A DNA stretch of 40,811 nt from Cacconaster sp045114175 (GTDB lineage Bacteria; Bacteroidota; Bacteroidia; Bacteroidales; UBA932). The translations under genes and the position numbers were made by a program. The DNA lies in contig JBGUJZ010000027.1 of assembly GCA_045114175.1 (NCBI GenBank), forward strand, positions 1 to 40,811. The letters run 5' to 3'. The notes below the pieces were generated by a model that ran no database searches, had not been told where the DNA came from, and was given only the letters and a program-made list of their open reading frames with translations. Shown in pieces: positions 7,597 to 15,029 of the stretch. How positions within the stretch are numbered: the first letter of the stretch is position 1; every line of letters starts with the position of its first letter.

Positions 7597-9698
7597 TATT
7601 TCAGCGAGGAAGCTTTCGCGTAGAAACGTTTTGCAGCTTCTTTCTGGCGCGGCATGGAGAAGCAGCTGATGCGCTTCATGTAGCCGATGATGCGGGTTGC
7701 GTAGTCCACGTTCTTGCTGTGGCACTTCGGGCACTCGCCCAGATAGCGCTTGTCAATGTGGCCGCAGTCGTTGCAGATGGTGTTCGGAATGTTGAACGTA
7801 AAGTAGTTGCAACCTTCCTGTGCAGCCACCTTCAGCAGCTGGCGATACTGCTCCTTGGAAAGATGCTCCTCCAGGTTCATGTGCAGTGCCGAACCACCGG
7901 TGAGGTGCTCGATGTACTGACGGCCGTGGAGGCGGAACTTGTCCAGGATGTTCAGTGAATCGTCTTCCACAATGTAGAAGTAGCTGTTGTAGCAGTCGCG
8001 CGGAACTTCGTAACCGTCTTCGCGGTCCCACTTCGCGTGCTTCACGCCCACGTTTTCTGCCGGGATCATCTCGCAGTTGAACATGAGCTCCTTGGTGCGG
8101 TACTCTTTGTTCTTCTTTTCGATGAGGCCCAGGACATCCTGCACGAACTTCAGGTAGTCCTTGTTGTCGTTGATCTTCAGGCCCAGGAATTCAGCAGCCT
8201 CCACCAGACCGTTGACACCGATGGTCAGATACTGGCGGCTGAGGTTGATGAAGCCGGCGTCGAAGAGCGGCAGCATGCCTTTGTCCATGAGGTTCTTGAG
8301 GTTCTCGTTGTAAGCGGTCTGCACTTTGTGCATCAGGTCAATCACCTCGCCCAGATACTTCAGGTACGGAATCTTGTTGGCGACTGCGTACTGGATGCAA
8401 CGGTTGAGGTTGATGGTGAGCACACTCTTGCTGCCCGTGGAAACACCGCCCGCGCCGAGGGTGTAGCTGAAGCCGTTGTCCTGAATTTCGTTACGGAGAC
8501 GGCAGCAGCTTGCCAGTGAATCGGCGTTGTCGCTCATGTAGGTGAAGAAGGAATGGCCTTCCGAGTACATCTGGGCCGTCCATTCAGCGTATTCTTCATC
8601 TTTTGCGTCACCGTTCTCGGTGAGGAGAGCCATCGTTTCAACCGGGAAGGTCAGGATGGTCTTGGTGCGCTCCTTGTTGAACCACTTCATGAATCGCTTC
8701 TGGAGCCAGTTGAGTCCATCCCAGTCCGGACGGCTGCCGTCGGGGAAGCGGAATTCGCCGAAGATGCTCTCGAAGTAGTAGCGGTCGTAGTAGGAGATAT
8801 TCCAGAACACGGCCTGGAAGTTACGGGCACCCGTAGGCTGGTTGATGGTGTACACGATCTGCTCGAAGCAGTCGGTGATCACCTTGTCAATCGAGCGCTG
8901 CTTCTTGGAGAGGTCCACGATATAATCGGGATGCTTCCAATAGTCCTGGCCGTACTCCATGCCGATGAAGTAGTTCATGTACATCAGGAACTCAGGCGTT
9001 GCGCAGGCACCGCTGAGCATACTGGATACGATGAACACCAGGTTTGCGAAACCGCCGCAGAACGACTTCAGGTTGGTCGGAGCCGTGCTGTTGCCGCCTA
9101 CGGGAATCGTACCCTGAAGAAGCCAGGGGTACATGGTGATGCTGGCGCAATAGTTGGCCAGGCTGGTTTCGTCGTTTTTGTAGATGAAGTGCTTGTTGAG
9201 CAGCTCGAGATACTTGTCGGCCAGTTCGCGTCCGTACATCTCCTTGATGCGGTCGGTGAGCAGGCGGCGGTTGAGGCGGATGAAGCTCTGCTTGGGCAGC
9301 TCGCCGATCAGCGTGGCGATGTTCTTCTTCTCGATGTTTGCGTTGGCGTCGTACTTGCTGCCGGTAGCGGCGTTGCTGGCGTCACAGTAGTTCATCAGGA
9401 AGGTGAGGCGGTCGCGGACTTCGCGATCCTCGGTGTGCTGCTGGCGATAAAGCATGTAGTGCTTTGCCACCGTATAGTACTTCTCCACCATCAGGGACAT
9501 TTCCACCTGGTTCTGGATCTCCTCGACCGACATCCCCTGCGAAATGCTCACGCGGCTCAGGATGCTGGTGACGATATCCTCCGTTGCATAGCTGCCCGTG
9601 GACAGGAATGCGGCGCGGATGGCGTTTTTAATCTTGTCAAGGGAGAACGGCACCTTTTTGCCGTCACGTTTGACAATGTAGAGGTCGTTTTGTTCCAT
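7596..9698 (-). CDS. nrdD: Anaerobic ribonucleoside-triphosphate reductase
   Basis: 700 residues. An N-terminal ATP-cone (VKRDGKKVPFSLDKIKNAI) gives dATP/ATP control. The core follows, and the C-terminus has the zinc site C-x2-C...C-x2-C (CNDCGHIDKRYLGECPKC) and the glycyl-radical loop RIIGYMKRI. It makes deoxyribonucleotides without oxygen, which marks an anaerobic life. First gene of the nrdD-nrdG operon. The promoter at 9837-9868 leaves an unusually long leader of about 130 bases, described separately. Family-typical length and complete motifs make the call secure. Confidence 0.96.
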   Translation of the reverse strand: MEQNDLYIVKRDGKKVPFSLDKIKNAIRAAFLSTGSYATEDIVTSILSRVSISQGMSVEEIQNQVEMSLMVEKYYTVAKHYMLYRQQHTEDREVRDRLTFLMNYCDASNAATGSKYDANANIEKKNIATLIGELPKQSFIRLNRRLLTDRIKEMYGRELADKYLELLNKHFIYKNDETSLANYCASITMYPWLLQGTIPVGGNSTAPTNLKSFCGGFANLVFIVSSMLSGACATPEFLMYMNYFIGMEYGQDYWKHPDYIVDLSKKQRSIDKVITDCFEQIVYTINQPTGARNFQAVFWNISYYDRYYFESIFGEFRFPDGSRPDWDGLNWLQKRFMKWFNKERTKTILTFPVETMALLTENGDAKDEEYAEWTAQMYSEGHSFFTYMSDNADSLASCCRLRNEIQDNGFSYTLGAGGVSTGSKSVLTINLNRCIQYAVANKIPYLKYLGEVIDLMHKVQTAYNENLKNLMDKGMLPLFDAGFINLSRQYLTIGVNGLVEAAEFLGLKINDNKDYLKFVQDVLGLIEKKNKEYRTKELMFNCEMIPAENVGVKHAKWDREDGYEVPRDCYNSYFYIVEDDSLNILDKFRLHGRQYIEHLTGGSALHMNLEEHLSKEQYRQLLKVAAQEGCNYFTFNIPNTICNDCGHIDKRYLGECPKCHSKNVDYATRIIGYMKRISCFSMPRQKEAAKRFYAKASSLK

Positions 9699-9834
9699 AG
9701 GTATAGGTTATCTTTCAGTATCTCGTTTAGCACCGAACACCGGTGAAGAACCCTCGCCCCGTTATCCGATTGACAATCAGGGTTTTGCGTCTATAATCCG
9801 GCTGGTTTGCCTCCTTTTGGGCGGCTTTCGGTGT
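9699..9834 (-). promoter_or_regulatory. Long structured 5' leader of nrdD (possible cis-regulatory RNA)
   Basis: Read leftward, the transcript predicted from the promoter would begin almost exactly at a 7-bp arm CACCGAA (9833-9827) that pairs with TTCGGTG at 9737-9731. This closes a domain holding a hairpin GCCGCC/GGAGGC-type (9825-9809) and a second arm AACCCT/AGGGTT (9784-9779 with 9754-9749) with an inner GATT/AATC hairpin. No known riboswitch family was recognised; no B12-box sequence is present. The structure was read by eye. Confidence 0.45.
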
Positions 9835-9836
9835 TA

Positions 9837-9868
9837 CAAAGGTACGGTCTGTCAACCCATAAAAACAA
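9837..9868 (-). promoter_or_regulatory. Promoter of nrdDG (TTG-N21-TACCTTTG)
   Basis: On the minus strand the -33 TTG is at 9868-9866 and the -7 box TACCTTTG at 9844-9837, with 21 bases between. This fits the Bacteroidetes consensus. Confidence 0.7.
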
Positions 9869-10200
9869 CTCCGCAAGCGCCCTTGTATTCACAAGATATT
9901 AACAAAAAACTGTAGGCATTCCGGGCAATCCCATGCGGGCACTACTACGGCCGAAAATTAAACAGTTTTGTTATAAATACTATTTTTGTTAGCCGGCTTT
10001 TTCTCCCCTTGGGGAAACCTTTGGCCTCGGGCGCCTTGCTCCGCCTGGCCGAATCGCTGGTGGCGGACAACACGCTGATACTCAGCATAATAGGCGATTT
10101 ACTATGCCTGCTTTCCGGCATAGAAGATAGTGCAACTCTCTGTTTTACAGAAATATAGGCGCCACCGGTCAATACAATCGGGGCGATCCGGACGTGTTCT
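9869..10200. other. Gap between the nrdD and tRNA-Leu promoters; no convincing gene
   Basis: A plus-strand frame without ATG (to the stop at 10154-10156) reads as plausible hydrophobic protein, e.g. LLRLAESLVADNTLILSI, and could be a decayed gene end. A TATTTTTG box (TAnnTTTG) lies at about 9981-9988 before it. Nothing recognisable was found. Confidence 0.3.
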
Positions 10201-10232
10201 TTTGCAGATAACCGAAAGAATCCCTACCTTTG
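10201..10232 (+). promoter_or_regulatory. Consensus promoter of tRNA-Leu
   Basis: TTTG at 10201-10204, 20 bases, then TACCTTTG at 10225-10232: a perfect Bacteroidetes promoter 14 bases before the tRNA. Confidence 0.85.
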
Positions 10233-10246
10233 TCCCCGCTGATCGC

Positions 10247-10331
10247 GCCCGGATGGCGGAATCGGTAGACGCGCTGGTCTCAAACACCAGTGGCTGTAAT
10301 GGCTGTGCCGGTTCGACCCCGGCTCCGGGTA
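10247..10331 (+). tRNA. tRNA-Leu (anticodon CAA)
   Basis: 85 bases. Acceptor stem GCCCGGA/TCCGGGT (first pair G-U), D-arm GCGGAATCGGTAGACGC, anticodon stem CTGGT/ACCAG around loop CTCAAAC (anticodon CAA, reads UUG), a long variable arm typical of class II tRNAs, and the T-arm GCCGGTTCGACCCCGGC. Discriminator A; CCA is not encoded. Confidence 0.95.
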
Positions 10332-10368
10332 CAAGAAAAGGCTCCTGCAAGGGAGCCTTTTCTTGTAC
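10329..10368 (+). terminator. Terminator of tRNA-Leu
   Basis: A perfect 17-bp inverted repeat (GTACAAGAAAAGGCTCC and its complement) with a 6-base loop. The descending arm contains CCTTTTCTT rather than ending in a long T-run. It begins on the last bases of the tRNA. Confidence 0.8.
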
Positions 10369-10673
10369 CGTCGGCAGCTTCCGCCGCCTCCTTATCTACG
10401 GGGGACACCCCCGAACCCCCGCCGCTCCCGGCCTAAAGTCCTCGGGGACCCTCGGACACGGCCTCCGCTAGACCGCTGATGCGGTCTTGGAGACGATGTT
10501 CAGTATATCGACTCACTTCAACGAGATTATACATACACCAGAAGCCCCCCAGGTGTACGCACAATAAGGGGGTGGACAATTTGTCCCCAGCCTTGACACC
10601 GGAAACAGTCCTTCGGACACAACTTAACACCCTTAGTTTCTCGTTTCCAACAACACAATTGTCTGACCAAAAA
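10369..10673. other. Non-coding gap carrying small dyads and the left direct repeat
   Basis: Contains a CGGGGG/CCCCCG hairpin (10399-10413), the left 37-bp direct repeat (10455-10491) and a GGACAA-T-TTGTCC dyad (10574-10586). No credible gene: the open frame entering the toxin gene from here starts within the repeat and has no family signature before 10734. Confidence 0.5.
10455..10491 (+). repeat. Left 37-bp direct repeat bracketing the toxin-antitoxin cassette
   Basis: Begins GACACGGCCTCCGCTAGACC and ends GCGGTCTTGGA. The second copy at 11511-11547 differs by a single base (C to T in the last part). Each copy contains a GACCGC-TGAT-GCGGTC hairpin (the second copy with one G-U). Confidence 0.85.
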
Positions 10674-10692
10674 TATCATAATTGTTATGATA
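10674..10692 (+). promoter_or_regulatory. Candidate autoregulatory operator of the toxin-antitoxin pair
   Basis: A perfect dyad TATCATAA-TTG-TTATGATA lies 17 bases before the -7 box TATCTTTG (10709-10716). HigA-type antitoxins usually repress their own promoter through such palindromes; binding here is inferred. Confidence 0.65.
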
Positions 10693-10708
10693 ATTCCGTG
10701 AAGAATTC

Positions 10709-10716
10709 TATCTTTG
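10709..10716 (+). promoter_or_regulatory. -7 promoter box of the toxin-antitoxin operon
   Basis: TATCTTTG, 17 bases before the toxin ATG. The nearest -33 TTG is the centre of the operator dyad, 24 bases upstream, so promoter and operator overlap. Confidence 0.6.
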
Positions 10717-10733
10717 CAGAAAAGAACGAGGCT

Positions 10734-11054
10734 ATGAGAGTTTTGATGAATCGGGATTTGCTGGATCTATACGAAAGCGGAAGAAGCAAGGAGTATAAAG
10801 ATATGGCTAGAAACCGTGAATTAATGGAGGGATTTAGAAGAGCCGTAAGGATGATGACATTGGTAACCACTGTAGCAGAACTGGGTGCATTCAGCTATTT
10901 GCACTACGAACAACTCAAATACCAATGGTCCGGATTCTCGTCGGTCCGATTGTCAAACAGACATGTTCATAGGTTGATTTTTAAAGAGACAGATAACGGA
11001 TTGCAAGTCGAACTAATTGATATAGACGATACACATTATGGAAACAAAAGATAG
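10734..11054 (+). CDS. RelE/HigB-type toxin
   Basis: 106 residues starting at MRVLMNRDLL. The C-terminal half carries the RelE/YoeB/HigB pattern: LKYQWSGFSSVRLSNRHVHRL, then strand LIFKETDNGLQVELIDID and a final HYGNK. Toxins of this fold cut mRNA on the ribosome. The N-terminal half (KEYKDMARNRELMEGFRRAV) is helical. The gene precedes its antitoxin, as in higBA, and overlaps it by 17 bases. It is visibly more AT-rich than its surroundings. The ATG is chosen because it sits 17 bases after the -7 box; the frame further upstream is non-coding. Catalytic residues cannot be assigned with certainty. Confidence 0.8.
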   Translation: MRVLMNRDLLDLYESGRSKEYKDMARNRELMEGFRRAVRMMTLVTTVAELGAFSYLHYEQLKYQWSGFSSVRLSNRHVHRLIFKETDNGLQVELIDIDDTHYGNKR

Positions 11055-11508
11055 AGAACTGTTTCTTGTCAATGACGTTACACCGGCTATTCCGGTGCAT
11101 CCGGGAGGAATTCTTGGGGAAGAATTGAAGGCACGCGGTATCAGCCAAAAGAAGTTTGCAGAACAGACGGGCCTGCAGGCAACTCATCTCAGCGCCCTGA
11201 TTCACGGGGCCAGGAATTTCACGCCTTCGGTCGCCGCTAAGATTGAATCCGGTCTTAAAGGCATATCTGCCGATCTCTGGATGAGATTGCAAGAACAGTA
11301 CAATAAAGATATGCGAAAAAGAAGTGTAGATACATCAAAACTGGTATCCGGGTATAACCCCCTGAGTTATAAGGTTCAACCAGCGTTTCTGGCCGAGCCG
11401 AAATCTTCGTATGCCGGCACCCTGCAGATTGTTCTGACAATCCCCGAATCAGATAAAGCCCTGCTTGAGAATCTGGCAGAACGAATGGGCTGGATGTGCC
11501 GCTTGTAA
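11038..11508 (+). CDS. HigA-type antitoxin with XRE helix-turn-helix
   Basis: 156 residues. After VHPGGILGEELKARGIS comes a classic XRE HTH (SQKKFAEQTGLQATHLSALI) followed by FTPSVAAKIESGL, the HigA/VapI pattern. A further ~65 residues, including TLQIVLTIPESDKALLENLA, form a C-terminal extension that may bind the toxin. The antitoxin would neutralise the toxin and repress the operon through the dyad at 10674-10692. The stop is two bases before the right direct repeat. As an AT-rich, repeat-bracketed pair beside a tRNA, it looks acquired. Confidence 0.85.
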   Translation: METKDRELFLVNDVTPAIPVHPGGILGEELKARGISQKKFAEQTGLQATHLSALIHGARNFTPSVAAKIESGLKGISADLWMRLQEQYNKDMRKRSVDTSKLVSGYNPLSYKVQPAFLAEPKSSYAGTLQIVLTIPESDKALLENLAERMGWMCRL

Positions 11509-11510
11509 CT

Positions 11511-11547
11511 GACACGGCCTCCGCTAGACCGCTGATGCGGTTTTGGA
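11511..11547 (+). repeat. Right 37-bp direct repeat bracketing the toxin-antitoxin cassette
   Basis: Matches 10455-10491 at 36 of 37 positions. The single C-to-T change creates TTTTGG, which acts as the -33 box of the next gene's promoter. It starts two bases after the antitoxin stop. Confidence 0.85.
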
Positions 11548-11573
11548 CTATAGTAGAAAAAAGTGTATCTTTG
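11542..11573 (+). promoter_or_regulatory. Promoter of the lipocalin-like lipoprotein gene, -33 box inside the repeat
   Basis: TTTG (11542-11545), 20 bases, TATCTTTG (11566-11573). Spacing and boxes are consensus. The -33 box is supplied by the right direct repeat. Confidence 0.8.
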
Positions 11574-11611
11574 ACTACGTTAATTGTTAAGGATAACTAA
11601 ACCAGACAGAT

Positions 11612-12094
11612 ATGAAAAAGCTTCTCTTGATTGCCATGGCCATGATTTCCCTCAGCCTGGCCTATTCCTGCGATAACGAGGAAGAAATCGATGACCCCAT
11701 CGTCGGAACTTGGGTATGTAATGACCCCGTCCACTACAACGACGGCACCACCCGTGACTACACTGAGACCTATGTATTCAACTCCGATGGTACGATGACC
11801 ATTCAGTTCATCTGCCAGGATATGTGGGGCGACTACTGGACCTTTGGTATCCGTTTTGGCGGTACCTACACCACCGACGGCACCAATTTCTCATTTAAGG
11901 CCCATATGGTCGCTACCTACGAAGAAACCGACGGGAAAGTGGCATGGCATGAACAGAATCGCGAAGAAGAAACGCGTGACTGCACTTTCGAGTACAAAAT
12001 CGAAGGAAAGAAAATGACTGTGTATTACGGTCAGGAAAGCGCAATCTTCGGCCACGGCGGCAGCGCGGTGATGGTCTACGACAAGCAGAAGTAG
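11612..12094 (+). CDS. Lipocalin-like lipoprotein
   Basis: 160 residues. Signal peptide with lipobox SLAYSC. The body opens with IVGTWVCND and runs as beta-strands with the lipocalin-like rhythm seen in many Bacteroidetes lipoproteins: YTETYVFNSDGTMTI, FGGTYTTDGTNFSFK and FEYKIEGKKMTVYY. Such proteins form small barrels and are thought to bind hydrophobic ligands or help the cell envelope; the ligand here is unknown. It is the first gene after the toxin-antitoxin cassette and has its own consensus promoter. It ends before a large bidirectional hairpin. Confidence 0.75.
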   Translation: MKKLLLIAMAMISLSLAYSCDNEEEIDDPIVGTWVCNDPVHYNDGTTRDYTETYVFNSDGTMTIQFICQDMWGDYWTFGIRFGGTYTTDGTNFSFKAHMVATYEETDGKVAWHEQNREEETRDCTFEYKIEGKKMTVYYGQESAIFGHGGSAVMVYDKQK

Positions 12095-12140
12095 TTGAGC
12101 GTCGTCTTTGTTTCAGGCACAAAAAATGGCTCCTTTGCTA

Positions 12141-12184
12141 ACATGAACCCCGAAAGTTTTTTGTCTAACTTTCGGGGTTCATGT
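12141..12184. terminator. Bidirectional hairpin between convergent lipoprotein and secG genes
   Basis: A perfect 18-bp inverted repeat (arm ACATGAACCCCGAAAGTT) with an 8-base loop, placed between two convergent genes. A T-run after the stem is lacking on both strands, so termination is inferred from position and stability. Confidence 0.7.
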
Positions 12185-12224
12185 CAAATCCGTCGGGCCG
12201 TTTTGCCGATATCCATCAGGCGAA

Positions 12225-12563
12225 TTACTTCGTCTCGTCGTTGATGGGGAGCGTGCCTGCAGGGAATTCGCTGGCAGGCTGCTCGGTCTGTTCCAGCTGC
12301 TGCTTCAGGGTGCTGCTGTTCTGCTGCTTCTTGCTCGGAACCACGAAGTTCGCGATGATGCAGAGAAGAATGATGGTAGCTGCAAGGCCCCAGGTCAGCT
12401 TCTCAAGGAAGTCTGCAGTCTGGCGAACGCCAAAAGTCTGGTTGCCGGAAGCAAAGTTTGCTGCCAGTCCGCCGCCCTTGGAGTTCTGGACGATGACCAC
12501 GAGGGTCAGCAGGACGCTGGCCAGCACGATGATGATGGAGATGACAATATAAGCTGCGTGCAT
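12225..12563 (-). CDS. secG: Preprotein translocase subunit SecG
   Basis: 112 residues with two hydrophobic helices (IVISIIIVLASVLLTLVVIV and WGLAATIILLCIIANFVV) separated by the SecG signature loop QNSKGGGLAANFASGN. It aids SecYE in moving proteins across the inner membrane. The Q/S/E-rich tail after the second helix is typical of Bacteroidetes SecG. Last gene of a leftward operon; it starts 3 bases after the stop of the TPR gene. Confidence 0.95.
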   Translation of the reverse strand: MHAAYIVISIIIVLASVLLTLVVIVQNSKGGGLAANFASGNQTFGVRQTADFLEKLTWGLAATIILLCIIANFVVPSKKQQNSSTLKQQLEQTEQPASEFPAGTLPINDETK

Positions 12564-12566
12564 AGT

Positions 12567-13226
12567 TTATTGTTGTTTTATATTATTCGTTTTTTCAATA
12601 AGGGCTGCAAAGTAAGCACTTTTTTCGGGATATAGCAAAATTAGTTTTTCGTAAACGGCTATGGCTCTGTCGTAAAGTCCCTGGTCGGAGTAGATGCGGG
12701 CCAGCGTTTCCGAGGCGGGATCGGAACATTCTCCGCCGGACGGCGCAACGGTGACCGGGGCCTCCGCGGCGGAAATTCCCTCCAGCGTAGCCGTTATGGG
12801 ATTGAATGCCAACTTGCTGTCGATCTCTTCACCAGCCTCTCCCAGCGCTTTGAAATCCTCTTTGCCGAAGTAATCGCCACCTACCACATATACCTTGCGG
12901 GGCGCGGGGGCGGGGGTGGGAGCCGATTCCGGAACGGGAGCCTCAACGGGTTGTGCGGCAGGAGCCGGAATCACTTCCGGTTCTGCCTGTGCGGGGGCGA
13001 CGGGCTGCGCCACGGGGCTCTGCGGCTTGACGGCGCGACCGGTGATCTCCGCCAGAAACTCGCTGCGGGAGAGCAGGTAGATGCCGGCACGGGCTGCCGC
13101 CTCACGCAATTCCTCCTCGCCAAAACTGCGGCGACGGCGGACATACTCCTTGCGCGCCAGGGTAAACCACGGATATTCCTCCAGCAGTTGTTCCAGTTCG
13201 GCAAGGGTGAGAGCGGAGACTTCCAT
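12567..13226 (-). CDS. TPR-containing protein of the lptE-secG operon
   Basis: 219 residues. The N-terminal part (LAELEQLLEEYPWFTLARK) resembles a short domain found in conserved Bacteroidetes proteins beside secG. The middle is a low-complexity P/A/V/E-rich linker, and the C-terminal ~60 residues contain a TPR (PASETLARIYSDQGLYDRAIAVYEKLILLYP). No signal peptide or membrane segment is visible, so it is probably cytoplasmic and binds other proteins. It lies between lptE (5-base gap) and secG (3-base gap). The function is unknown; a link to envelope biogenesis is inferred from the operon. Confidence 0.75.
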   Translation of the reverse strand: MEVSALTLAELEQLLEEYPWFTLARKEYVRRRRSFGEEELREAAARAGIYLLSRSEFLAEITGRAVKPQSPVAQPVAPAQAEPEVIPAPAAQPVEAPVPESAPTPAPAPRKVYVVGGDYFGKEDFKALGEAGEEIDSKLAFNPITATLEGISAAEAPVTVAPSGGECSDPASETLARIYSDQGLYDRAIAVYEKLILLYPEKSAYFAALIEKTNNIKQQ

Positions 13227-13231
13227 AGCGT

Positions 13232-13747
13232 TTACCAGTTGGCGACGGTGGCGTTGAAAATATCTTCCACGATCTTCTCGATGATGGTGTCGCAGAGGGT
13301 TCCCTCCACGGCATCCAGCGAGTTCTCGGAATTGTAATCTTCGTAGGCGGCAAAACTCTTTTCGAAGTTGTCCTCCTGGTGCTTTTCGTTGACGAACTTG
13401 ACTTTGACGGTGACCGTCAGGCGGTTGAGCGCCGCCACCTCGTCGGCCGTCACGGCCGCTGCCGACACCTGGTACGATTCGATGGTGGCCAGCACGTAGA
13501 GGTCTCCCCCGTCGCTGACCTGCTCAAGTTTCGTCAACTTCTTATATTTGTCGCACATCGCCTCGAAGAGGTTGTTGGCCAGATTCGGATTGACCTTCAT
13601 CGCCTTGTTTTCCACCGGCTCAATGCAGATGGTCTTCACATCCGGCTGGATGGAAGTGCCGCTGAAGGAGTAGAGCCAGCAGCCGCTGACCGTCAGCACG
13701 AGAACCAACAGGCACGGAATGATGCGGAGAAGGCTGCGGAAGTGCAT
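13232..13747 (-). CDS. lptE: LptE family LPS-assembly lipoprotein
   Basis: 171 residues starting at MHFRSLLRII, with lipobox VLTVSGC. The segment WLYSFSGTSIQPDVKTICIEPVEN, followed by NLANNLFEAMCDKY and repeated beta-strands, matches Bacteroidetes LptE-like proteins. LptE plugs the LptD barrel that inserts lipopolysaccharide in the outer membrane. It begins one base after the stop of the sigma-54 activator gene. The frame stays open upstream inside that gene but lacks a signal peptide there. Confidence 0.88.
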   Translation of the reverse strand: MHFRSLLRIIPCLLVLVLTVSGCWLYSFSGTSIQPDVKTICIEPVENKAMKVNPNLANNLFEAMCDKYKKLTKLEQVSDGGDLYVLATIESYQVSAAAVTADEVAALNRLTVTVKVKFVNEKHQEDNFEKSFAAYEDYNSENSLDAVEGTLCDTIIEKIVEDIFNATVANW

Positions 13748-13748
13748 A

Positions 13749-14948
<1,200 letters not shown>

Positions 14949-14954
14949 ATTCTG

Positions 14955-14962
14955 CAAAGTTA
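14955..14962 (-). promoter_or_regulatory. -7 box TAACTTTG of the sigma-54 activator operon
   Basis: Read leftward; 6 bases before the ATG at 14948, predicting a leaderless or near-leaderless mRNA. No clear -33 box. Confidence 0.55.
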
Positions 14963-14983
14963 CAAATTTTAGAATATTTGCAC

Positions 14984-14991
14984 TATATTTG
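14984..14991 (+). promoter_or_regulatory. -7 box TATATTTG of the OmpA/TPR lipoprotein gene
   Basis: Matches TAnnTTTG, 38 bases before the ATG at 15030. It is divergent to the activator promoter in the same 72-base gap. Confidence 0.5.
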
Positions 14992-15029
14992 CTTTCTGTC
15001 TCTACGAATCAAATAAAAACGACATACGT

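Noticed and set aside
9905..10156. A small hydrophobic protein gene upstream of tRNA-Leu
   Set aside because: No ATG in the frame and no recognisable family; at most a gene remnant.
10247..10491. tRNA-Leu as an attachment site for the toxin-antitoxin cassette
   Set aside because: The 37-bp repeats share no sequence with the tRNA 3' end and no integrase is visible, so a classical tRNA att site is not supported.
12951..13337. A plus-strand frame opposite the TPR gene and lptE
   Set aside because: It crosses two well-supported minus-strand genes and has low-complexity composition from the Pro/Ala-rich linker.
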